A stretch of DNA of 26,314 nucleotides from positions 1 to 26,314 of the forward strand of contig JAJJLU010000628.1 in the NCBI GenBank assembly GCA_023807065.1, given 5' to 3'. Below the pieces are notes generated by a model. The model did not search any database and was not told the origin of the DNA. It saw only the letters and a program-made list of their open reading frames with translations. The DNA comes from Isotricha intestinalis. Taxonomy: Eukaryota > Ciliophora > Litostomatea > Vestibuliferida > Isotrichidae. Shown one piece after another: positions 1 to 8,533 of the stretch (its first letter is position 1; every line of letters begins with the position of its first letter). Position numbers and translations under genes: made by a program.

Positions 1-40
1 CCCCAATCCCCAATCCCCCAATCCCCAATCCCCAATCCCC
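1..40. repeat. Telomere, C-rich strand, CCCCAAT repeats
   Basis: Five CCCCAAT-type units plus a final CCCC fill positions 1-40; the third unit (15-22) has five Cs instead of four. C-rich 5' to 3' at the left end is the orientation expected of a true chromosome end, so the G-strand repeat is ATTGGGG. The unit differs from the CCCCAA of Tetrahymena and the CCCCAAAA of Oxytricha. The array is short, as in many assembled macronuclear ends, and it stops abruptly at AT-rich unique sequence. Confidence 0.93.
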
Positions 41-501
41 ATATAAAATTCATTTTGATTTTCATATTTTCCATTTAAATAAAAAAAAATAAATTCTTTA
101 TCTATTATTTCAAAATTTTAAAAAAAGATTTAAATTACTTAAAATATTCAAAATATTTATTATCACTAAATTATTTATTTAGAATTTTTTCAAACAAATA
201 TTTTAAAATGTTTTTTTTAAATTTAATTATTTTCTATTTTAACTTAACAATTATATTTTTTTAATTATCATAATTTAACTAGGAGGTTACTTTCTCAATT
301 AAAATTGATTTTTATTAAAATATTATCTTTTCATAAGAGAATAATTATATTTTATTTTTTATCATTTAATTTTTTAAAATGAATTTTATATTATTGTATA
401 ATTGTTAATTTTAAAAAACCAAATTAAATTATTTTTATATTTTATTCACAATAAATTAATAAATGTTCATCATAAAGAATTTTTAAATACTAATAATAAC
501 T
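41..501. other. Short subtelomeric spacer
   Basis: Very A+T-rich sequence between the telomere and the stop codon of the first gene, which is transcribed toward the telomere. I see no gene, tandem repeat or RNA gene here. It probably holds only the 3' untranslated region of the neighbour. A spacer of about 460 bases is short for a subtelomere and fits a small macronuclear chromosome. Confidence 0.6.
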
Positions 502-2598
502 TCAATCAAATTTTAAAACTTTTTTATAAATACTTTTATTTGTCATATTAAAAATAGTGAATTTTTTATCATTTAAATTATCAAAATAAAAATTAGGGAA
601 ATTTTTTAAAATTGCTTTTGTTTGTTTTCTTTTAGTAGAAGAAGTAATTAATCTTTTTTGACTAAAAATATTAATTTTATTAAACAATTTAATATTTTTT
701 TTACTTTCAAAATCTTGACTCCTAATTTTACTATTCTTCCTATTTTCTTTAATTATATCTCTAAAATGAGATTTTTGATTATTTGAATTTGAATGTTTAG
801 AAATTGAAGAATAATAGGTATTAGCATTTGAAGTAATTTTTGAATCTTTTATTTTAGGTAATTCTTCATCAGGACAACAAATTGTTTTAAATTGATTATA
901 ATTTAAATCTTTTGTTAAATCAGAATTTGTTGTAAATCCTTTATTCAAAGCAGAAGTAGTTATTGTATTTCTTGAAGAATTTTTTTTATATTTTTTTGAT
1001 GGTGTATTTTCAAATAATTTTGGATTTTCATTGAAAATTTTATAAGTTTTATCTATTAAAATTCTTATTTTTGCTTTATGTCTTGAAACTTTTTTAAAAG
1101 ATAAATTGTTTTTTTTCATTTCTTTTTCTTCAAGTAATTGTTTTAAAGAATTATTTCTATTGTTTAAACTATTAAATTTAATACAACCAAAAGAAACTCC
1201 ACTCATTGCTTTAGATTTATAATCAAAAAAATCTTTTCGATTAATTCTTTGTTTCAAAAGTAATTTAATAAATAAATTTCTTTGAACCATTTCGATTTTA
1301 GTAAAAGCATCATGAATTTTAGGATCAGAATGTAATAATAATTTTAAAAAATTCATATGAATTTCATATAAAGAACAAGTTGAACTTGTGCATTTTGCAG
1401 TATATAAATATTTTCCATTAAAAACTGAATCATTTAATCCTATTATATCATTTCCTTTTAAATATTGTATTTTAATATGATTTTTCTTTTTTTTAAATTT
1501 TATATATTCATCAGTTTCTTTATTTAAAATTTCATCTTCATCTTCTGGATCGACTAAATCTTTAAAATTTAATCCAATAAAAATATTATTTATATCATAT
1601 ATACTTTTATTACAATTTAATTCAATTTCTCCTTTTTTAATTATATAAACTTTCATATTTGAAGCATTATCATTTTCATTAAATAAAACTTCATTATTAC
1701 TTATAATTTTTTTCTCAAATAAATTACAAAAACTATTCATAAATAAATTTTTATTACATCCTTTAAAAAAATTTAAATCAAGTAAATAATTTAATTTTTT
1801 TTTTCTCATTCTTTCACTAACTTCTTTTAAACTTTTAATATAACTTGCTCTATCTAAAGTTCCAAAATCACAATTTTCTTTTGAAATGATAGTAGAAACA
1901 TATTCAGTTTGAACATTATTTTGATTCATATCACTCATCATATCTCCAAATTTATTTCCTTTATTAAGAGAATTCGCTAGAAAATAAGAAATTATTTTAA
2001 CATTTTTTTTATAAACAAAAGAATGAGAATATTCAAATTTAATTGGTTTATATCTTTCTATATATTCTTCTGTTGAAATTCTTTCTTTTCTATATTTTGA
2101 AATATCAACTTCGGCAAAATCTGGATTGTAAGGTTCTAATATTTTCATTGAACATAATATTTCATTTCTTAATTTTATTATCATATTTGTTTTTTCGTAA
2201 TCAGATAACGTATATTCTATATTTTGATTAACTTGATTTTTTTCAGGAGATAATAAATTTTTTATACTTTGTCTTTGAATACTTTTTCTATTTGGATTTG
2301 GACTTCTATTAAAAATACTTTTTCTTTTTGAATTATAATTTGATCTACTCATGACTAAAATTTTATAAGCTCCTCTTATCCAATCATCAAAATTTTTTTC
2401 TTCTATAATATAAACTTTTGAATTTTTAGATATAATTTTATTAATAAGTTTATTTTCATTAAAAATTTTCAATCTTAATAAATATAAAAAATATTCTTCT
2501 TCTGATAATTGAACTTCTTCTTCATTTGGAACAATAACATCAACTTCTCCTAAAATTAAATAAAATTTATCTATTAATTCTCCATAATTACATTTAAA
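502..2598 (-). CDS. Cyclic-nucleotide-binding-domain protein, intact 3' part of the gene
   Basis: The frame is open from 2598 down to a TGA at 502-504. It begins inside a cyclic-nucleotide-binding (CNB) fold: the peptide YGELIDKFYLILGEVDV is the usual beta-strand and turn of that family. A second CNB fold lies at about 1785-1258, with VYIIKKGEIEL and GNDIIGLNDSVF. It lacks the FGE...R-A-T phosphate-binding cassette, so it may not bind cAMP or cGMP. The C-terminal third is basic and Ser/Asn-rich, probably disordered. Possible roles are ciliate signalling or scaffolding (inferred). The true start is probably ATG at 3098, but that 5' part is frame-broken (separate entry). If only this part is expressed, the first ATG is at 2352, giving 616 residues. 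The codon at 2472 is TTG, an internal Leu, and not a credible start. Confidence 0.85.
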   Translation of the reverse strand, partial: FKCNYGELIDKFYLILGEVDVIVPNEEEVQLSEEEYFLYLLRLKIFNENKLINKIISKNSKVYIIEEKNFDDWIRGAYKILVMSRSNYNSKRKSIFNRSPNPNRKSIQRQSIKNLLSPEKNQVNQNIEYTLSDYEKTNMIIKLRNEILCSMKILEPYNPDFAEVDISKYRKERISTEEYIERYKPIKFEYSHSFVYKKNVKIISYFLANSLNKGNKFGDMMSDMNQNNVQTEYVSTIISKENCDFGTLDRASYIKSLKEVSERMRKKKLNYLLDLNFFKGCNKNLFMNSFCNLFEKKIISNNEVLFNENDNASNMKVYIIKKGEIELNCNKSIYDINNIFIGLNFKDLVDPEDEDEILNKETDEYIKFKKKKNHIKIQYLKGNDIIGLNDSVFNGKYLYTAKCTSSTCSLYEIHMNFLKLLLHSDPKIHDAFTKIEMVQRNLFIKLLLKQRINRKDFFDYKSKAMSGVSFGCIKFNSLNNRNNSLKQLLEEKEMKKNNLSFKKVSRHKAKIRILIDKTYKIFNENPKLFENTPSKKYKKNSSRNTITTSALNKGFTTNSDLTKDLNYNQFKTICCPDEELPKIKDSKITSNANTYYSSISKHSNSNNQKSHFRDIIKENRKNSKIRSQDFESKKNIKLFNKINIFSQKRLITSSTKRKQTKAILKNFPNFYFDNLNDKKFTIFNMTNKSIYKKVLKFD

Positions 2599-3098
2599 TT
2601 ATTTTCAGGAATAAATTCATATTTTAAATTAAAATTTTAAATGGCTTAAAATTCTTTTTTGTCTTCATGATTACTTTCATTTAAAACTTGAATAATTATA
2701 AAATAAATTCATTAAAAATTTTTCTTCCTTCTTGATTCTTTGTCCCATTTTTAATTATATTTATAACTTCATTTACTAATTTTTTATTATTTTTGAAATT
2801 TAAGGGGATTTTTCTTTCATAATTTAATAAAGAAAAACCAACTGAATGTCTTTGTACATTATTATTTTATTTTTACTAACTTCAAATTCAATATCATTAA
2901 ATGAATTTAAGCAAAAAGTCCATTAACAAATAAAGCTTTTAAAGATTTTTCTTTAAAATATTATTATTATTTATAATAAGTTGATTTTGTAAATCTTTAT
3001 TTTGATGTTTTTTAAATGCTTTTTTTCTTTAAAATTCATCATTTGAAGGTATTATTATATTCTGTGTTTTGTCTTTTTGTTACAACTTCTTTTCCCAT
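2584..3098 (-). pseudogene. Frame-broken 5' part of the cyclic-nucleotide-binding gene
   Basis: Upstream of the intact frame, coding sequence continues but moves between the three frames. From ATG at 3098 (MGKEVVTKRQNTE) the pieces read in order: PSNDEF, KDLQNQLIINNNN, KALFVNGLFA, SFNDIEFEVSKNKI, VQRHSVGFSLLNYERK, KNGTKNQEGRKIFNEF, IIQVLNESNHEDKKEF, LKYEFIPENN, then NYGELIDKFY in the intact frame. The last pieces form the start of a CNB fold, so they belong to this gene. Most breaks fall in runs of A or T and are mended by one extra base, which suggests either undercalled homopolymers in the assembly or real decay. The first break could instead be a 22- or 25-nt GT...AG intron. In-frame TAA codons also occur, next to such runs. 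Confidence 0.65.
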
Positions 3099-3187
3099 AA
3101 TCTTTTTATTTTATATATTTTTAATAAACGAATAAGATTAAATTAGTGTTAATTAGATTTTTATTCAGTTAATATATAAAAAAGTAA

Positions 3188-3313
3188 TTATATTCAACTT
3201 CTGCTTATATTATTGGATTTTTATCAAGAAAATTTCCTCGATATATGCTTAAACTTCATACTGGTAAATTTGATCATCCAGATAAATTATTTACTTCTAT
3301 TGAATTAGATTAT
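3188..3313 (+). pseudogene. BEACH-domain gene fragment
   Basis: One frame of 42 codons between a TAA at 3185 and a TAA at 3314 reads YSTSAYIIGFL, then HTGKFDHPDKLFTSI. This matches the BEACH-domain consensus from the (H)YST-AAY strand through the GG-F-D-H-P-D-R-x-F segment. The flanking BEACH blocks (NYPVFPW upstream, ELIPEFFYLPE downstream) are not visible in any frame nearby. There is no start codon. BEACH proteins are normally thousands of residues long and act in membrane traffic, so this is a relic or a misjoined fragment, not a working gene. It lies between two minus-strand coding stretches that are also broken. Confidence 0.6.
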
Positions 3314-3332
3314 TAAATTTGTTTACAAAATT

Positions 3333-3520
3333 TCATAAATGAAAATATTCTATTTTTTTAGAGAAGAATCTACTTTTGTTGTTTTTTGTCTTATTTTTCT
3401 TCTTTATAATTTTTGAAAATATGGATTTTAATTTTTTCATTCTTATTTCTTTTTTGTTGGAGTTTCGTCATTAAATTGGAATAAATGTATCTCATTTGAA
3501 TCTTCCTCTTCTGAGAACAT
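3333..3520 (-). pseudogene. Small ORF with one frame slip, unknown
   Basis: ATG at 3520 opens 25 codons (MFSEEEDSNEIHLFQF, then NDETPTKKK) ending in TAA at 3443. Skipping to another frame in the adjacent A-run continues as EIRMKKLKSIFSKIIKKK and later FFSKKIEYFHL, ending at TGA 3333. Acidic N-half, basic C-half, about 62 residues if joined. First-base G enrichment of the codons in the first half looks coding. I do not recognise the product. It may be a real small gene with a sequencing slip, a relic, or chance. Confidence 0.3.
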
Positions 3521-3854
3521 GAAATTTGTTTAAAAATAAATTTTATTTAATTAATCTTAAAAATTTTATTTTTTCTCATTTTTATTTTTTTTTCTTGGTA
3601 TTTTTGAAAAAAATTGCTTAATATAAAAAAAGATTTAGTTACTTTTCTTTATTATTAATGAAATTTGAGATTATAGTATTTTTTCTATTTATATTTTCTT
3701 CTTTTGAATTAATATTATTATTTATAATAAATTAAATAAATATAATTTGAAAAATAAACAAATTAATTGAATGAAAATTTATAAAAAAAATTTTGGATAA
3801 ATAAAAGTAAATGAACATTAATTTATAAATAAATTTAAAAAATATAAAAAATAT
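3521..3854. other. Intergenic, nothing recognised
   Basis: A+T-rich spacer upstream of the plus-strand gene at 3855. I see no sustained reading frame, repeat or RNA gene. It presumably carries the promoter of that gene. Its last 150 bases are mostly A-rich on the plus strand, as in other 5' leaders of this window. Confidence 0.5.
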
Positions 3855-4184
3855 ATGATAGATAATAAGAAAATAAATGAGAGTAGATTTAAAAAGCAAC
3901 AAGCAATTTCTGCATTAACTTTACCAAGAGTAGATTTTCGAAGAAATTCAATTGATGATTCGGATAATTCAAGTAGAATTAAAAATACAGAAAGTAGTCA
4001 AAATGAAAGTGACAGAAAAATAAAAACTTCTAAAACAAACGAACCTAGAGTTCAAACTATATATTTTGATGAAAAATCAGATGATAAAACTTTGAATTTT
4101 GAGAATTATATTGAAGGTTATCAAAGTAATTTTTTTCAAAAATTTTTTTGTTGTGATAATAATGATAATTGCTTTATTTTTTAG
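3855..4184 (+). CDS. Small Ser/Asn-rich protein with cysteine-rich C-terminal tail
   Basis: 109 residues from an ATG in an A-rich leader to TAG at 4182-4184. The protein is hydrophilic, rich in Ser, Asn, Asp and Lys, and probably disordered, with RRNSIDD a plausible basophilic phosphorylation site. The last 17 residues change character: FFQKFFCCDNNDNCFIF is hydrophobic and has three cysteines. Such a tail could be S-palmitoylated and hold the protein at a membrane (inferred). It does not fit a standard CaaX box. No signal peptide or membrane span. The neighbour at 4488-5471 on the opposite strand, transcribed toward it, ends in a similar tail. Family not recognised. Confidence 0.75.
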   Translation: MIDNKKINESRFKKQQAISALTLPRVDFRRNSIDDSDNSSRIKNTESSQNESDRKIKTSKTNEPRVQTIYFDEKSDDKTLNFENYIEGYQSNFFQKFFCCDNNDNCFIF

Positions 4185-4487
4185 ATAATTTGTTATATTT
4201 AAATTTTAAGGTTTTTGAAAAAATACTTATTTTATTTTATAATAATGATAAATGTATAATTATTTTTTGTAAAATACATTAAATATTTTTTAATTAAGGT
4301 TAAATAAACAAAAAATATTTTCTTTATTATTAAAAGGGAGAATGAAAAAATAATAAAATAATATAATTATTTTATATATAAGTTTAAAAAAGTTTATAAA
4401 TCTGTGTTCTTAATTTAAACCTTGATTTATTTTTGAACATTAATTATTTATATACAAAAAAAAGAAAAAAGAATAAAATAAACAAAA
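4185..4487. other. Convergent 3' intergenic region
   Basis: Spacer between the stop codons of two genes transcribed toward each other. Pure A+T-rich sequence with no frame of note. It should hold both polyadenylation regions. Confidence 0.5.
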
Positions 4488-5471
4488 TTAATATATTGGT
4501 AAACAACAAAATAAACATCTCTTTTTTAAATGAATTTTTAAAGTACTTTCACTTGAACTTTTAATATCATTTTTGTCAAATTCTTCTTTTAAACTTTCAT
4601 TATTTTTATTATTTTCTTCTACATTTTTTTTTGTAATATTTTCAACTTCAATTTTTTGAGGATTAAAATTATAATTTTGTTTGAAATTTATTCCACTTTC
4701 TTCTTCTAAAGAGTTATTTATACTTTTTTCATCATTTTTGAGAGAAATTCCTTTTTTTAAATTTTCACTTTTGCTATTTTTAATTATTAAAGAAATATTA
4801 TTTTCATTAAATTTTGTAGGAGATTTTTTAGAATTAATTGAAGTAAAATAACTATTTTTAAAATTTCCATTTGGAGTAATACAATTCTGATTTATACTTT
4901 TTCTAACATTTAAATTTCCTAAAACTATACTTTTATGATAATTTATATCTTTTAAAATATAAGAATTTCTTTCATTATGATTTTCTTTTGATTTATTTGA
5001 ATTAAATCTACTATGAAATAAAGAAGCATAATAATCATTTGATGGATTAATTTTACTTGAAGAATGTTTATTCACTAATATTGAATGCATTTTAAAATTT
5101 TCTTTTCCTTTTTCATATACCGGAATTATATTTTTTGTTTCTTTTGATTTCATTATTGATTGTCTTAATAAAGTTTTAAATTTTATATTATTTGAAATAT
5201 TTGACTTTTCATTTTTACCTTTTTTTATTGCAGATTTTCTTTTTTTATTAATCTTATTTTCATCATCTTGTAAATTCTGCAAAAAGTTTTCATAATAATC
5301 ATTATTATTTTCAGAATATGATATATTATTAATATCGAAATCTTTTTTATTTTTTTTAAATAATACTGAAAGTTTCTTAAATTTATCTTTTATTTGTTCA
5401 CCTAAATTCATTCTTAATCCATATTCTTTTCTACTGTTATTTCTTTTTGATTCTTTAGAATTTTTTCTCAT
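4488..5471 (-). CDS. Lys/Asn/Ser-rich protein with cysteine-rich C-terminal tail
   Basis: 327 residues, ATG at 5471 and TAA at 4488-4490. The N-terminus is strongly basic (MRKNSKESKRNNSRKEY), followed by basic, low-complexity sequence with many S/T-N-K runs and no recognisable domain. The end, LKIHLKKRCLFCCLPIY, is basic then hydrophobic with three cysteines, a likely site for palmitoylation and membrane attachment next to a basic patch (inferred). No signal peptide or typical membrane span. It faces the small cysteine-tailed gene at 3855-4184, and the shared tail design may mean a shared destination. The upstream region to 6179 is shared with a divergent gene. Function unknown. Confidence 0.8.
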   Translation of the reverse strand: MRKNSKESKRNNSRKEYGLRMNLGEQIKDKFKKLSVLFKKNKKDFDINNISYSENNNDYYENFLQNLQDDENKINKKRKSAIKKGKNEKSNISNNIKFKTLLRQSIMKSKETKNIIPVYEKGKENFKMHSILVNKHSSSKINPSNDYYASLFHSRFNSNKSKENHNERNSYILKDINYHKSIVLGNLNVRKSINQNCITPNGNFKNSYFTSINSKKSPTKFNENNISLIIKNSKSENLKKGISLKNDEKSINNSLEEESGINFKQNYNFNPQKIEVENITKKNVEENNKNNESLKEEFDKNDIKSSSESTLKIHLKKRCLFCCLPIY

Positions 5472-6179
5472 TTTTTTATATTATTATTTCTAAATAAAAT
5501 GTTCAATTTTATAAATTTGTAATTCTTATTTAAATGAATATTTTTGAGATTTTTGGGATTCTTTTTTCTAATATCAGTCAATTAAAATTTAATTTTTTTT
5601 CCTTTCTAATCCAAATAAAAATATTATCAATAAAAAATAGATTTTCAAAACAAAAAAAATTAAATACTTTTTCACTAAATATTTTCAAACATCTATGATA
5701 TCATTTAATGTATTTTTACATTTTTTAATAACTTTTAATAATATATTCTAAACAATAAATAATAAAAATTCCCTTTTAAAAAATATAAGATAGTTTATTC
5801 CTTTATATTCCAAAATAATAAATTATTTCTTTTATAATCTGAAATTTAATTATATAATTTTTTATTTTTGAGATTTGAAATTGATTAAGAATTAAATTTT
5901 AATAAATGAAACAAAATTAATTATAATTATGGAACTTGAACAAAAAAGGGAATAAAAAGGGATTATTGTTAAAAAATTAAATAAAGTTTATTTTTTGAGT
6001 TGATTTTCAAATATCAAAACCTATTTATTCTATTAAAATACAATTAAAATATTATTGAACTTCTTGATGTTGATATGTTTTACATGATTAATCTCAAGAT
6101 GGGAATTATGTTTTAGAATTAGTTTCACAAAATATTTAAATTCAATTAATATAATTAATATAAATAATAATTAAAATTA
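5472..6179. other. Divergent intergenic region with a weak decayed-looking frame
   Basis: This spacer separates two divergently transcribed genes and must contain both promoters. On the plus strand an ATG at about 5930 starts MELEQKRE, then TAA, then KGIIVKKLNKVYFLS in the same frame. Another frame near 6100 reads SQDGNYVLELVSQN. These may be remains of a gene, but runs of this length are expected by chance in DNA this A+T-rich. No RNA gene or repeat seen. Confidence 0.35.
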
Positions 6180-6671
6180 ATGGGTTGTAATTGTTCTCGA
6201 GATGGTACAAAAATAGTAATAAGTCAAAAAAATAAAGGAAACAATCAATTTATTTTAAATGTCCATATTCCAGATTCAGATAATGTAAAAGTATTATTTC
6301 ATAATTCAATAAATGATAGAGAAGCAATAACAAATTTATTTAATTCTTTCTTTTTCAGTAATTATCAAGATGATGAATTAGATGCAAATTTTATTTCAAT
6401 TTATAATCCAGAAACAGATACCTTTGAATATTATATTCAAAGATTAGCAGGCTATTCAATTGAAAATGAAGACTTTCCTAGAAAAGGAAAAATGTGGAAT
6501 TTTTATATAAATAAAGAAAAAGTAGATTGGACTTTTTGCTGTGATCATAATAGAATTATTTCTTCAAAAGATGAACTTGATCTAAAATATGAAGGAGAAA
6601 GTGAAACTGTAAATAACACAAATTCTTCTGAATCTAAAGATTTTAATTCTAGTGATTCTGGTAATGCTTAA
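6180..6671 (+). CDS. Probable N-myristoylated/palmitoylated small protein
   Basis: 163 residues from ATG at 6180 to TAA. The N-terminus MGCNCSRDG has Gly2 for N-myristoylation, Cys3 and Cys5 for palmitoylation, and Ser6 at the usual favourable position, so membrane anchoring on the cytosolic face is likely. Residues about 25-140 seem to form one beta-rich domain. It ends with W-N-F-Y-I-N-K and then SKDELDLKYE. This resembles the W-x-Y-x-V-N-G and closing strand of the DUF4430/transcobalamin C-terminal fold, but the match is by eye and weak. The tail (140-163) is Ser/Asn-rich. No neighbouring gene suggests a pathway. The start is secure because the acylation motif depends on it. Confidence 0.8.
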   Translation: MGCNCSRDGTKIVISQKNKGNNQFILNVHIPDSDNVKVLFHNSINDREAITNLFNSFFFSNYQDDELDANFISIYNPETDTFEYYIQRLAGYSIENEDFPRKGKMWNFYINKEKVDWTFCCDHNRIISSKDELDLKYEGESETVNNTNSSESKDFNSSDSGNA

Positions 6672-6937
6672 TTATTACTTTTATTGTTTTTTAAATTAGT
6701 TTTTTCTATCATATGTATATTTATATTTATTTATGCTTTTAAATTTTTTTCTAATTCTATTAAATAAATAATTATTATTATCGTTTTAACAATAAAATCA
6801 AAAATTAAACACAAAAATGTCAATAAAAAATAAATATAATAAATAAATTATCATCTATCCATAATTATAAATATCAATTTATACAAAGAAAAAAAGAGAA
6901 TAAAAAATAATTAAAAAAAAATATTTTAATTTAAGTG

Positions 6938-7123
6938 TTAAATATTTATTTTAAATTGTTTGGTCCCTTTATTTTGATATAATTCATTATTTTTATTTAA
7001 TAAAATTATTTTTAATATATTAAAGAACTGTTTATCATTATTATCATATATATCGAATATAAGATTAATATGATATTTTTTTAAACTTTCTTTTTTATAT
7101 TGATATCTTATCAATAATAACAT
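6938..7123 (-). CDS. Possible small ORF, 61 residues, unknown
   Basis: ATG at 7123, stop at 6938, lying 48 bases beyond the stop of the B-box gene on the same strand. The protein is charged and Lys/Asn/Ile-rich (for example LIFDIYDNNDKQF) with no domain or signal peptide. Its codons favour G or C at the first position more than at the second or third, a mild coding sign. In DNA this A+T-rich, open frames of about 60 codons still arise by chance, so it may be spurious or a remnant. The rest of 6672-6937 holds nothing recognisable. Confidence 0.3.
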   Translation of the reverse strand: MLLLIRYQYKKESLKKYHINLIFDIYDNNDKQFFNILKIILLNKNNELYQNKGTKQFKINI

Positions 7124-7171
7124 TATATTTAATTTAAAATATATATTATTTTATTTATTTAATTAAATGTT

Positions 7172-8533
7172 TTAGTATTCTGAAGGTTTATTTTTTTCTT
7201 CTATTTCTTGATTTTCAAAATATATGTTACCATTACTTACTTCATTTTGATTCACATCTAAAATATCATTTTCTCTTAAGTTAATTTTTTCTTGTTCTTC
7301 TGAATTTTTTTTATTTGTAATTTCTTCTATTTGTTTTTTATTATTAAAATCATCTTCATTAATTTGAACATTTTCATCTCTTTCTTTTTCATCTCTTTCT
7401 TTTTCTTCATTTTCTCTTTCTTCATTATTACTATTTTCATGTTCTGCATTGTTATTAATATTTTCTTCAATTTCATTTTTTTCAATAATATTATTATTAT
7501 CTTCTTTTATTTCTTCTTTTACTTCTTCTTCATCTTCAATTTGATTTTGAATAACAAAGTTATACAAGTCATTAATTTCATTATTAACTCCTAAAGGATT
7601 TTGATTATTTAAAGTGAAATCTAAAATTTCTTCAATTTTATCATACATTAATTTCATTCTTTCTTTAATATCATCTTTAACTGTATAAGGTATAATATTA
7701 TAAGATAAAATTTTTAAACTTTCTTCTTTTTCACTTAATTTTCTAAAATATTCTTTAAATTCATCTTCATTCATTTGTTTTTTTTGTTTACTATATTTTT
7801 CATTTAATTCTTTATTAATATCATCTAAATCTAAAGTTAAATTATAAGTATCTGAATTATAATTATTAATCACATTTTCAATATTATCGTTATCGCAGTT
7901 TAAATGTTCTAAATAGTTGTTATAAATATTTAAAACATTTTCAATTTTTTCATTTATAATATTATGTCTTGTATGAAAATCATAAATATTAGTATTTTTT
8001 TCAAGTTTTTCATAATTCTCTTGAGTTTTTTTCAAATTTATTGGAATTTCACTTTGTAAAGTAATAGCATATAATTTTACACTTTCAACTAAATTATCAA
8101 TATCAATTTGAGTTATTTTATGTTTTAAATGTGTTTCATTTACTCTACAAGAATTACAAATAAATTCTTTACAATTTCTACAATAACTTCCTATGTAATC
8201 CCTATTACATAAACATAATAATCTTGATTTATTATTTTTATTTCTTTTTTTATCTGAAGATTCTATTAGATATTTACTGCTTGAATCTTCTATTTTTATA
8301 TTTATTGTATTTTTCCTTTTAAAAAAATCTCCAATTATATTCCCTTCAAATTGAGTTAAATCTTTATTGTTATATTTTAATTTTATTAAAGGACTGATAT
8401 TATTTTTAAATAAATCTCTGGCAACTTCTTTAATAAAATTGATTGGTTTATAAGGAGGAACTTCTGAAGATTTAATTTTTCCTTCATATTCAATATTAAT
8501 TTTAATTTTTTGTAAATTATAAAAAGCTGACAT
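7172..8533 (-). CDS. Ubiquitin-like / B-box zinc-finger / coiled-coil protein
   Basis: 453 residues, ATG at 8533, TAA at 7172. Residues about 9-82 look like a small ubiquitin-like or PB1-like fold (KINIEYEGK ... LIKLKYNNKDL ... NTINIKI), assigned by pattern only. Residues 107-138 carry a B-box type zinc site: Cys107, Cys109, Cys118, Cys121, Cys126, Cys129, His135 and His138. A helical, coiled-coil-prone region follows (about 145-310). The last 120 residues are an acidic Glu/Asn low-complexity tail containing a small repeat (EKERDEKERDE). No RING is present, so this is not a full TRIM ligase; binding or scaffold work is more likely. It shares a 99-base gap with the divergent dynein light chain gene. 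No specific function is assigned. Confidence 0.85.
   Translation of the reverse strand: MSAFYNLQKIKINIEYEGKIKSSEVPPYKPINFIKEVARDLFKNNISPLIKLKYNNKDLTQFEGNIIGDFFKRKNTINIKIEDSSSKYLIESSDKKRNKNNKSRLLCLCNRDYIGSYCRNCKEFICNSCRVNETHLKHKITQIDIDNLVESVKLYAITLQSEIPINLKKTQENYEKLEKNTNIYDFHTRHNIINEKIENVLNIYNNYLEHLNCDNDNIENVINNYNSDTYNLTLDLDDINKELNEKYSKQKKQMNEDEFKEYFRKLSEKEESLKILSYNIIPYTVKDDIKERMKLMYDKIEEILDFTLNNQNPLGVNNEINDLYNFVIQNQIEDEEEVKEEIKEDNNNIIEKNEIEENINNNAEHENSNNEERENEEKERDEKERDENVQINEDDFNNKKQIEEITNKKNSEEQEKINLRENDILDVNQNEVSNGNIYFENQEIEEKNKPSEY

Noticed and set aside
2043..2231. Plus-strand open frame of 62 codons
   Set aside because: Antisense shadow within the cyclic-nucleotide-binding gene.
2470..2472. 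TTG as start codon of the cyclic-nucleotide-binding gene
   Set aside because: The frame and the CNB fold continue upstream of it, and TTG starts are not expected in a nuclear gene.
7331..7594. Plus-strand open frame of 87 codons, almost all Phe/Ile
   Set aside because: It is the antisense shadow of the acidic Glu/Asn tail of the B-box gene; composition is what reversed GAA/AAT codons give.
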